Assembly: GCA_026770585.1 (NCBI GenBank)
Contig: MU647226.1
Coordinates: forward strand, 5,400-16,186
Origin: Baffinella frigidus
Taxonomy: Eukaryota; Cryptophyceae; Cryptomonadales; Baffinellaceae
Direction of reading: 5' to 3'
Length of the DNA stretch: 10,787 nucleotides
Shown: positions 5,510 through 10,373 of the stretch, one piece after another
Layout: each line of letters starts with the position of its first letter
Position numbering within the stretch: the stretch's first letter is position 1
Program-made: the position numbers and the translations under genes
Notes under the pieces: model-generated
The model's database searches: none
The model's input: the letters and a program-made list of their open reading frames with translations, nothing else
What the model was told of the DNA's origin: nothing

Positions 5510-5667
5510 AAGGGGTCCGCTGACGTTAGCTTGTGGCATTACTGTGTGGCACCACGCGGTCGGCGCAGGCGGCCTATATCTACTTGTAGTGGACGTGACT
5601 GTGGTACAGTCACTCCGGCCATCCTATACGGGACTGTATCCCCAGACACAGGCGGTTGGACAATGCC
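5510..5667. other. Unassigned spacer with one short hairpin
   Basis: The only structure noted is a 7-bp stem GTGACTG / CAGTCAC at 5595-5613 around TGGTA. No gene is recognised. Confidence 0.5.
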
Positions 5668-5702
5668 CCCGCCTCGCTCCCTCTCTCTCTCTCTCTCTCG
5701 CG

Positions 5703-5744
<42 letters not shown>

Positions 5745-5791
5745 TTTTCTGTCGTTCTCTCTCTCTCGCTCGCTCTCCCTTTTTCTGTCGA

Positions 5792-5825
<34 letters not shown>

Positions 5826-5846
5826 ACGCGCTCCCGCCTCGCTCCC
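5668..5846 (+). repeat. CT (GA) microsatellite with internal and flanking duplications
   Basis: Long CT runs cover about 5679-5825, broken by CGCGCGCG and by two copies of CTCTCCCTTTTTCTGTCG (5737-5754 and 5773-5790). The tract is bordered on each side by CCCGCCTCGCTCCC (5668-5681 and 5833-5846). Open frames through it give only Ser-Leu or Arg-Glu low-complexity strings and are not genes. Mirror-symmetric polypurine/polypyrimidine DNA of this length can form triplex structures. Confidence 0.97.
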
Positions 5847-5906
5847 ACAGCACCACACCATGCAACATTCCACCGCAACATTTCATCCTGCATAGCCTAC
5901 GACCCA

Positions 5907-6108
5907 CTCGAGGCTAGAAAGGGGACCATTTTAAATGTGGGGCTGTTAAATTTAGTACCAGTCACGGGCAGGCGTGGTCACGTATCGGGCGAAATTCCGC
6001 CCGATACGTGACCAAACGCCCCCATTTGCGTGAAAATTACTACACAACTATTTTTTTTCACTTTTAAGCGAATCCCTGTTTTAAAATAGTCACACTTCTA
6101 GCCTCGAG
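5907..6108 (+). mobile_element. CTCGAG-family foldback element, copy 2 (202 bp)
   Basis: The ends CTCGAGGCTAGAAAGGGGAC and the inverted CTCGAGGCTAGAAGTGTGAC define the element. It shares GTTAAATTTAGTACCAGTCA, CGGGCA, the central stem GGTCACGTAT / ATACGTGACC (5976-6013), GTGAAAATTACTACACAA and CTGTTTTAAAATAGTCACA with copy 1, in the same order. The inner stem is CGGGCG / CGCCCG around AAATTC, whereas copy 1 has CTCAAG / CTTGAG around TTATAA. The overall hairpin length is identical (38 nt). Confidence 0.88.
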
Positions 6109-6146
6109 AAGATCAACCGCGCGCGGTGGCTCCTTCCACCAGCCTA

Positions 6147-6599
6147 CTGAAGTGGACCAAATTGAGGATGTAACTTGAGCCCTTCCACGCCAGAGGGCTC
6201 GAGGGAAACCGACGCCTTATCCACGCCAGATCTGGCGTCGTTGACTGAAGTATTCAGGGGATTTCCCCTGAAAGATGTCACAAGTGGATGGTTTGAGCCC
6301 TCTGGCGTGGTTTCCTTCGAGGGACCGGGAGGGGTCTCAAACGGTAAGCCTGGAGGCTCAAAAAGCCGACCTGTGATCGGGTCGAACAATTCGAAAGACT
6401 GCGTTTGGGGAGGGGGCCCAATCGACCTATTTTGTGTAGGAACATGTTTTTCAAAAGTTAGAGCACACATGTTTTTGGGGTTTTCAGATTCCTATAGGAA
6501 TGGCTCAAAGGGTTTGGGCCCCCTCCGTTTGAGCCCATGATGAGTGTATACCGGCCCGGTCGATCACTCACGCTACAATCTCGATTTGGTCCACTTCGG
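6147..6599. repeat. Loose foldback region with several smaller palindromes
   Basis: The outer arms 6147-6174 (CTGAAGTGGACCAAATTGAG...) and 6572-6599 (...GATTTGGTCCACTTCGG) match at 23 of 28 positions in inverse. Inside, CCACGCCAGAGGGCTC (6185-6200) and its exact inverse (6295-6310) enclose the palindrome ACGCCAGATCTGGCGT (6223-6238) and the hairpin TTCAGGGG / CCCCTGAA (6253-6272). Further right, GGGGGCCC recurs in inverse (GGGCCCCCTCC near 6519), and ATTCCTATAGGAAT is a 14-bp palindrome (6489-6502). Frames of about 110-120 codons are open on both strands but show no known domain. It may be a decayed composite element. Confidence 0.65.
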
Positions 6600-6792
6600 A
6601 AAGCTCGTGGTTCCGACCGCACCTTTCTCGCCCCCGGTGACAGTAAACCCCGGGGGTGGCGGCGCGGTGTACGAATCGACGACTCGTCGGGACGAGCGTC
6701 GGAGGCCGTTTGTGAAGAAGCTGCCTGCCCGAGAGCTGTTGCTCGGCGCGGCTGCTTTTTCTGATTGCGGCGTGGAACCCGCGGACCTGTGA
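6544..6792 (+). CDS. Weak candidate coding remnant, 82 codons, unrecognised
   Basis: This frame starts at an ATG at 6544 and ends at TGA 6790-6792. By my count 57 of its 82 codons end in G or C, in a locally GC-rich stretch. The C-terminal half (RRDERRRPFVKKLPAREL, then a small hydrophobic run and a GVEPADL end) reads more like protein than the low-complexity frames elsewhere. Against this, its 5' end overlaps the arm of a foldback, longer frames are open on the opposite strand over the same bases, and I recognise no family. It could be the last exon of a broken gene or chance in GC-rich DNA. Confidence 0.15.
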   Translation: MYTGPVDHSRYNLDLVHFGKLVVPTAPFSPPVTVNPGGGGAVYESTTRRDERRRPFVKKLPARELLLGAAAFSDCGVEPADL

Positions 6793-6886
6793 ATCAAACG
6801 CGTTCGATGACTTAGTAAAGTTGACAAGATGGCGTTTTTTTTCCCCTCGCGCACGAGGCACTGCCGGGGAGGGGGGCAAGTCAGCA
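6793..6886. other. Unassigned spacer
   Basis: It contains an AAGTTGAC motif at 6818-6825 and a run of eight T at about 6835. Nothing else is supported. Confidence 0.4.
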
Positions 6887-7132
6887 AGACCGCAGGGAAG
6901 CACCGATGGTTCCGCCAGCATCGGATCTGAACTCCCAACGCGCGCGTGAGCACGACCGCACGGGAGCACCAATGCTTCCGTGCGGCATTTCGAGCGCTAG
7001 GGTCCACCAGTCTTATCCGGGGAAACCTATTTTTCTTTAGTTTGACGGCAACGAAAATTACTACATAAATGCTTTAATATTACTAATAAGAACGAATTGT
7101 GAGCACCAATGCTGCCGTGCGGCATCCCGAGC
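6887..7132 (+). repeat. Degenerate triplicated motif with hairpin
   Basis: GACCGCAGGGAAGCACCGAT (about 6893), GACCGCACGGGAGCACCAAT (about 6954) and GAGCACCAATGCTGCCGTGC (about 7101) are versions of one unit that continues into CCGTGCGGCATYYCGAGC. The middle copy folds into a perfect 8-bp stem, CCGCACGG (6956-6963) with CCGTGCGG (6978-6985). The last copy ends right at the left border of the large inverted repeat that begins at 7132. Confidence 0.65.
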
Positions 7133-7272
7133 TCGACCAACGCTTCATTGGCGGATACCTCATTCTCACCTCATTCTCACCAGGGTCGGTCCCTCACCAC
7201 ACGGTGGACTGCGGGGGTTGAATTTCAGAAGGAACAGGTGTAGCGGTTGTGTTCCAGTGGGTACCGGAGAGT

Positions 7273-7424
7273 TTTATCTCAGAAAACGAGTTCTAAAACT
7301 CGTTTTCTTAAGTCAATCCCCCTACAAATTCGTCAACTTATTCTTTACTCTCCGCATAAGTTGACAAATTTATAGGGGAATTGACTTCAGAAAACGAGTT
7401 TTAGAAGTCGTTTTCTGAGATAAA
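7273..7424. repeat. Inverted repeat with 69-bp arms, each arm containing its own hairpin
   Basis: The arms 7273-7341 and 7356-7424 agree at 64 of 69 positions around a 14-nt loop. Each arm contains a self-complementary 28-mer: 7281-7308 (AGAAAACGAGTT / AACTCGTTTTCT, perfect) and 7389-7416 (one mismatch). The inner part of each arm is the 30-bp terminus of the AAGTCAA-GTCAACTT mini-element. The result is hairpins within a hairpin. Confidence 0.93.
7310..7387. mobile_element. AAGTCAA...GTCAACTT mini-element, copy I (78 bp)
   Basis: The left end AAGTCAATCCCCCTACAAAT followed by TCGTCAACTT (7310-7339) is mirrored by 7358-7387. The same about 30-bp terminal pattern (AAGTCAA, C-rich, TACAAA or CACAAA, then GTCAACTT or GCCAACTT) forms the ends of 8760-8851, where the loop is unrelated. 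Two elements with the same ends and different loops suggest a very small inverted-repeat family. It has no coding capacity. Confidence 0.7.
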
Positions 7425-7467
7425 GTTGCTGGGGAGGTTCCTTCTGAAATAAAACCTCCGCAGTCCA

Positions 7468-7577
7468 CGTCCCAACTGAAATATTTTGATCGCTCCCACC
7501 AGTCCTCGCAGCTCTCCGGTATACCCACTGGAACACAACCGCTACACCTGAGCGATCAAAATGTTTCAGTTGGGACG
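7468..7577. repeat. Inverted repeat with 28-bp arms
   Basis: 7468-7495 (CGTCCCAACTGAAATATTTT...) and 7550-7577 are inverse copies at 27 of 28 positions. The loop includes the displaced copy of the 37-bp segment (7512-7550). The left arm begins exactly where the 32-bp arm of the neighbouring inverted repeat ends. Confidence 0.92.
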
Positions 7578-7806
7578 GCTGGTGAGTAGGATGCGGAGTC
7601 CATACCAAACAAGAGTGTAGAGGTGACTGGCTTACAGGAGAAATAGTCAGATCTGACTATTTTTCAAGTTCATAAGTGGACATTCTCCCCAGATAAAATT
7701 CGAAATTTCGGAAAGTCGGTACAAATTCCGTGTGAACTGACTTGTTTTCCCAGGCCAGCCCTACACTCTTGCGTGGCGCGGGGGACTACACGGGTTTCAA
7801 AACCCC
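7578..7806. other. Spacer with a 22-bp perfect palindrome
   Basis: AAATAGTCAG-AT-CTGACTATTT at 7641-7662 is a perfect palindrome. CAAGAGTGTAGAGGTG (about 7610) has a looser inverse partner (CCCTACACTCTTG, about 7760). No gene is recognised. Confidence 0.7.
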
Positions 7807-8054
7807 CGGAATCCAGAGGTAGAGCGTTTGCGGTAATTGTTGTCCGTTTTGGACCTCCGATTTTCCAATTTTCCAATTTTGAAAGGGACTTGTAGGACGT
7901 GACAAGGATTTTAAATTGTACCAAGAGGCGCAATTCTGGTACAATTTAAAATCCTTGTCACGTCCTACAAGTCCCTTTCAAAATTGGAAAATTGGAAAAT
8001 CGGAGGTCCAAAACGGACAACAATTACCGCAAACGCTCTAACCTCTGGATTCCG
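7807..8054. repeat. Near-perfect 248-bp palindrome, arms 117 and 118 bp
   Basis: The left arm 7807-7923 starts CGGAATCCAGAGGTAGAGCG and ends TTTAAATTGTACCA. The right arm 7937-8054 is its inverse complement, differing only by one inserted base (GAGGTTAGAG versus GAGGTAGAG). The loop is 13 nt (7924-7936). Each arm contains a short direct repeat TTTTCCAATTTTCCAATTTT. Such symmetry means the arms were made recently or are held identical. No frame, promoter or known terminus is evident inside. It could be a foldback transposon or the product of a template-switch event during replication. Confidence 0.97.
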
Positions 8055-8215
8055 TAAAATGACATGTAGCTCTCCCGCGTAGTAACGACCCTCTCTGGGC
8101 GCCGCCGCTACCAGCCCACCCATGTCTCACTATCCACTTAGCAGCGGCCGAGGACCTTTTCACCTTGTGACTAAGTCTGTACCGGAAAAGGGCCAAGCTA
8201 ACTAAATTTGGACGA
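8055..8215. other. Unassigned spacer inside the 1.18-kb inverted repeat
   Basis: There is no repeat partner in the window and no reading frame of note. It separates the long palindrome from the right outer arm. Confidence 0.5.
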
Positions 8216-8253
8216 GGTTCCTTTTGAAATAAAACCCCCGTAGTCCACCATGT

Positions 8254-8335
8254 GGTGAGGGACCGACCCTGGGGAGAATGAGGTATCCGCCAATGACGTG
8301 TTTGTCGAGGAAAAGGATGGGATCTTGCCCATCGG
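8254..8335 (+). repeat. GTGAGGGACCGACCC module, copy 1
   Basis: GTGAGGGACCGACCCTGGGG, AGAATGAGGTATCCGCCA, CGTGTTTGTCGAGGA and GATGGGATCTTGCCCATCGG. The first 56 bp form the right arm of the 1.18-kb inverted repeat. The full module is repeated at 8879-8960 (about 90 percent identical by eye) and in part at 8710-8757, all in the same orientation. A CCACACGG-family element begins three bases after it (8339). Confidence 0.88.
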
Positions 8336-8338
8336 CGA

Positions 8339-8477
8339 CCACACGGTGGACTACGAGGTTTTTATTTTAAAAGGACTCTCGTCCAATTTCACTTATTTTA
8401 GCCTTTTTCAGGCACAAACTTGATCACGTGACCTCCATATTCTGGGGGTCTTGAAACATCGGTAGTCCGTCGAGTGG
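8339..8477 (+). mobile_element. CCACACGG-family element, copy C (139 bp)
   Basis: The left end CCACACGGTGGACTACG and the inverted right end CCACTCGACGGACTACC agree at 13 of 17 positions. The interior (AGGTTTTTATTTTAAAAGGA, CTTGATCACGTGACC) differs from copies A and B, though its left part recalls the arm of the 1.18-kb structure (GGTTTTATTTCAAAAGGAAC). It is placed in the family mainly by its ends and length. Confidence 0.6.
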
Positions 8478-8483
8478 GTAGGA

Positions 8484-8626
8484 CCACACGGTGGACTACG
8501 AACCTTTCATCAAAAGTCAACTTACCTGAAGACAATCAACTTGAAAATCTATCTCATCCAATCTGGTCACGTTACACCCGGAATTCCGGCCCCTACGAAA
8601 CCCTCGAATCGAAGCCCATTGTGTGG
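8484..8626 (+). mobile_element. CCACACGG-family element, copy B (143 bp)
   Basis: The left end CCACACGGTGGACTACG is identical to copies A and C; the inverted right end is CCACACAATGGGCTTCG. The interior follows copy A in order: ACGAACCTTT, ATCAACTTGAA, TCTGGTCACG, ACACCC, CCGGCCCC, CGAAGCCCA. A GTCAACTT motif at 8516-8523 is unique to this copy. Only six bases separate it from copy C. Confidence 0.75.
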
Positions 8627-8709
8627 ACCGGTGGACTGGACGAGTAGCCGCACACGGAGGCTCATAACCCCTACGAACCACAAACGAAGGCTCATAACCG
8701 TGGCGGGGG

Positions 8710-8757
8710 GGTGAGGGACGGACCCTGGGGAGAAGGAGGTGTCCGCCAAGAAAGCGC
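8710..8757 (+). repeat. GTGAGGGACCGACCC module, copy 2 (partial)
   Basis: GTGAGGGACGGACCCTGGGG, AGAAGGAGGTGTCCGCCAAG, AAAGCGCTCAAG. It is the left half of the module and is followed at once by the mini-element at 8760. Confidence 0.8.
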
Positions 8758-8759
8758 TC

Positions 8760-8851
8760 AAGTCAACCCACACACAAACTGCCAACTTCAGGATCCCAAC
8801 TCACAAGAGTCGCGCCCTCAAAAGTTGACGGTTTGTATGGGGGTTGACTTT
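8760..8851. mobile_element. AAGTCAA...GTCAACTT mini-element, copy II (92 bp)
   Basis: The left end AAGTCAACCCACACACAAAC followed by TGCCAACTT is mirrored by 8822-8851 (AAGTTGACGGTTTGTATGGG then GGTTGACTT). The loop (CAGGATCCCAACTCACAAGA...) is unrelated to that of copy I. It sits between two copies of the GTGAGGGACCGACCC module, which therefore frame it as direct repeats. Confidence 0.7.
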
Positions 8852-8878
8852 CGATAAATCTGCCCTCTAGCAGTGGGG

Positions 8879-8960
8879 GTGAGGGACCGACCCTGGGGAG
8901 AATGAGGTATCCGCCAGGGAAGCGTTTGTCGAGGAGAATGACGGGATCTTGCCCATCGGT
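8879..8960 (+). repeat. GTGAGGGACCGACCC module, copy 3
   Basis: It matches copy 1 through the GGGATCTTGCCCATCGG end, with the variant CAGGGAAGCGTTTGTCGAGG. It continues directly into GTGGTCGGCACGAGGCTTTC, which belongs to the duplication described next. Confidence 0.88.
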
Positions 8961-9264
8961 GGTCGGCACGAGGCTTTCACCTTCCCGGATGGTGACCCTG
9001 CTCCAGAAGGGTGCCGAGGACAGCAACGTCAGCAATACCGCCCAGCGTCCAGCGCACTCGTGGCTGCGCTAGACCTGAAGGTGGCCAATCGCAAAAGTCA
9101 ACTTCAATTGAACCTCGTGTCAACTTTTGGCAAAACGCTTAGATTCTGAGCGGTTTCCTGTTGTGTCAACTTATGATTGCTCCCGGTCATGTCTTAAGTA
9201 GTGGTGTCCGCCCGAGGCCTTCGCCTTCCCGGATGGCGACCCTGCTCAGCAAACAATAACATTA
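8961..9264 (+). repeat. Direct duplication of a 45-55 bp segment, with spacer
   Basis: CACGAGGCTTTCACCTTCCC then GGATGGTGACCCTGCTC (8968-9004) recurs as CCCGAGGCCTTCGCCTTCCC then GGATGGCGACCCTGCTC (9211-9247). Both are preceded by GTGGTSKSCG-type sequence. In one frame both copies read EAFxFPDGDPA, with two of the differences at third positions. The 200-bp spacer contains GTCAACTT at 9097, 9119 and 9165 and no recognised gene. Confidence 0.65.
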
Positions 9265-9484
9265 ACAGTAGTGGTGTTTCACCGGCGCGTGCGCTCCCAC
9301 GTATTCTGCACAACTCAGGTCCCAGGAGACCGGTCAGCGAGAGTAGATGGCTGTTCGCGGCGATCGGTAAGTGCCGAGGGCGTGCACCGGCCAGCGGTGA
9401 CCATCTATTTTCCAAAAATGGACTTTTATGCTATCTTAGGCATGATTTTTATCTCAAAATAGCATCTCCCACCCGCAGGATGAC
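9265..9484. other. Unassigned sequence
   Basis: GC-rich at first, then AT-rich (TTTTCCAAAAATGGACTTTT, ATCTCAAAATAGCATC). Short frames occur on both strands with no recognisable domain. There is no partner for any stretch longer than about 12 bp elsewhere in the window. Confidence 0.4.
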
Positions 9485-9829
9485 ATGAAAAGGCAAAAAA
9501 ATTACCACCGATCGGGGGGGGGAGGTGCCAACGAGGCCTTTTCAAAAGGCTCGCAGGGTAACACGAAGAAAAACAAGGACACGGAAAAGAAGAAACATAC
9601 GCAGATGAAGAGATTGCGGCGTGGGGGCAGCACCGAGGCGGCGGCTGATTTCGCTCTCGATCTTGTTCCAGTCGCCGTGCCGTCGCTCCACCTGAGAAAC
9701 ACGCGAGTTGCTTTATTCACCTCGATTCGACAGCCTAACCACTCAAGAATGCTGACGGACCCTATCTATATGTGGGGATGGAAATATTTGTACCAGGATA
9801 AGCTGTTCCAACCTCGCGCCTGGCCAATG
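9485..9829. other. Unassigned sequence ahead of a 168-bp element
   Basis: A frame of about 115 codons opens at 9485, with a Lys-rich start, and runs into the 168-bp element where it ends. It has no recognisable domain and its end is set by the inserted element, so I do not call it a gene. The right part (9678-9746) is directly duplicated on the other side of that element. Confidence 0.4.
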
Positions 9830-10073
9830 TTAATAGGGTAACGGCCTGAAAATGGGGTAGTCAGGCCTTCGGCATTGCCTAGGACCTCCTACCGTAGGCC
9901 GAGACTTTTTGGTACTAGAATCCCTCGGCCTACGGTAGGAGGTCCTAGGCGATACCGTATGCCTAACTACCCCATTTTCAGGACGTTAGCCTATGAATGT
10001 ATGGCTAGTTACGCCGTCGCCCCACCTGCAAAACGATCGAGTTGCTTCACTCATCTCGATTCGACAGCTCAAG
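9678..10073 (+). repeat. Direct duplication (about 65 bp) flanking the third 168-bp element
   Basis: GCCGTCGCTCCACCTGAGAA, ACACGCGAGTTGCTTTATTC and ACCTCGATTCGACAGCCTAA at 9680-9740 correspond to GCCGTCGCCCCACCTGCAAA, ACGATCGAGTTGCTTCACTC and ATCTCGATTCGACAGCTCAA at 10013-10073. Identity is about 80-85 percent by eye, so the duplication is older than the exact tandem repeats elsewhere. The 168-bp element lies between the copies and not at their junction. Confidence 0.8.
9830..9997 (-). mobile_element. 168-bp foldback element, copy 3 (reverse orientation)
   Basis: It starts TTAATAGGGTAACGG and ends CGTTAGCCTATGAA, the inverse arrangement of copies 1 and 2. The loop reads GAGACTTTTTGGTACTAGAA, the inverse of GGATCCTAGGACCAAAAAG with three changes. 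Length is again exactly 168 bp, and TG flanks both sides (9828-9829 and 9998-9999). The arms keep CCTAGGACCTCCTACCGTAG in inverse. Confidence 0.9.
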
Positions 10074-10158
10074 TCCATTTCCTTAAGGATTCAGGTCAAC
10101 GTTTTTGAAACGGTTTGAAACTGTGTCCCATACTCGCTCGGCAGCGGTTGTTCCTGAA

Positions 10159-10353
10159 GACCGCGCCAGGTCACAAGTCGGATTTTCATTTTACTACACC
10201 ATCTACGGGTAAAGTTGATTCTCACCTGGGAAACACGCCAAAAGTATTGGGAATTGGAGCCCTTCGTGTGCGCTACATTTTTTTTTTGTACCACGAAATA
10301 CTTTTAGCGCGAAACGTTGCGTGCGAAATTCCCACTTGTGACATGGCGTGGCC
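10159..10353. mobile_element. Possible element with 29-bp inverted ends
   Basis: 10159-10187 (GACCGCGCCAGGTCACAAGT...) and the inverse of 10325-10353 agree at about 24 of 29 positions. AAAAGTATT also occurs in inverse inside (near 10240 and 10298), flanking a T run at 10277. No second copy is present in the window, so the boundaries are provisional. Confidence 0.55.
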
Positions 10354-10373
10354 AGAAGCAGAAACCATCCTGA

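Larger units (their letters stand above)
7204..7468. repeat. Nested inverted repeat, 32-bp arms
   Basis: 7204-7235 (GTGGACTGCGGGGGTTGAAT...) and 7437-7468 are inverse copies with about three mismatches. The same arm sequence also pairs with 8216-8247, so three related arms exist. This repeat encloses the 69-bp arm pair described next. Confidence 0.88.
7235..7550. repeat. Split inverted repeat: 37-bp segment and its inverse copy 240 bp away
   Basis: CAGGTGTAGCGGTTGTGTTC through ACCGGAGAG (7235-7271) reappears in inverse at 7512-7550, differing only by a 2-bp indel (GGGTACC versus GGGTATACC). The right copy forms the loop of another inverted repeat (7468-7577), so it was inserted into or captured by a different structure. 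Confidence 0.92.
7132..8309. mobile_element. 1.18-kb long-inverted-repeat element or foldback compound
   Basis: The left arm 7132-7235 and the inverse of 8216-8309 align over about 95-104 bp. Shared landmarks are CTCGACMAACRC, CATTGGCGGATACCTCATTC, CCAGGGTCGGTCCCTCACCA, a CCACAYGGTGGACTRCG motif and GGGGGTT...TTTCARAAGGAAC. The left arm carries an extra 10-11 bp tandem doubling of TCATTCTCACC. The interior holds nested inverted repeats (separate entries) and no gene. Arm sequence recurs without its partner at 8710-8757 and 8879-8960. The CCACACGG terminus of the 139-148 bp family lies inside each arm, so this could be a compound structure nucleated by that family. Confidence 0.8.

Noticed and set aside
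5595-5613. Stem-loop considered as a terminator or small RNA
   Set aside because: The stem is 7 bp, no T run follows and there is no neighbouring gene, so it is expected by chance.
5531-6011. Frames of 80-155 codons through the CT tract
   Set aside because: They are Ser-Leu or Arg-Glu low-complexity translations of a microsatellite.
6568-7007. Two overlapping minus-strand frames of 134 and 144 codons
   Set aside because: They overlap each other and the plus-strand candidate in GC-rich DNA, and they cross a degenerate triplicated repeat. No protein family is evident.
9485-9841. A 118-codon frame with a lysine-rich start
   Set aside because: No family is recognisable, it terminates within an inserted 168-bp element, and its right part is a non-coding duplicated segment.
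1095-10108. A frame beginning MPRTSYRRP and ending LAYE is open in all three 168-bp elements
   Set aside because: It spans only about 45 codons of a foldback whose two arms constrain each other, the copies have no indels, and the composition is low in information. Openness in three near-identical copies is not independent evidence of coding.
10131-10160. CTCGCTCGGCAGC resembles the start of U6 snRNA
   Set aside because: The similarity stops after about a dozen bases; the conserved ACAGAGA region and the rest of U6 are absent.
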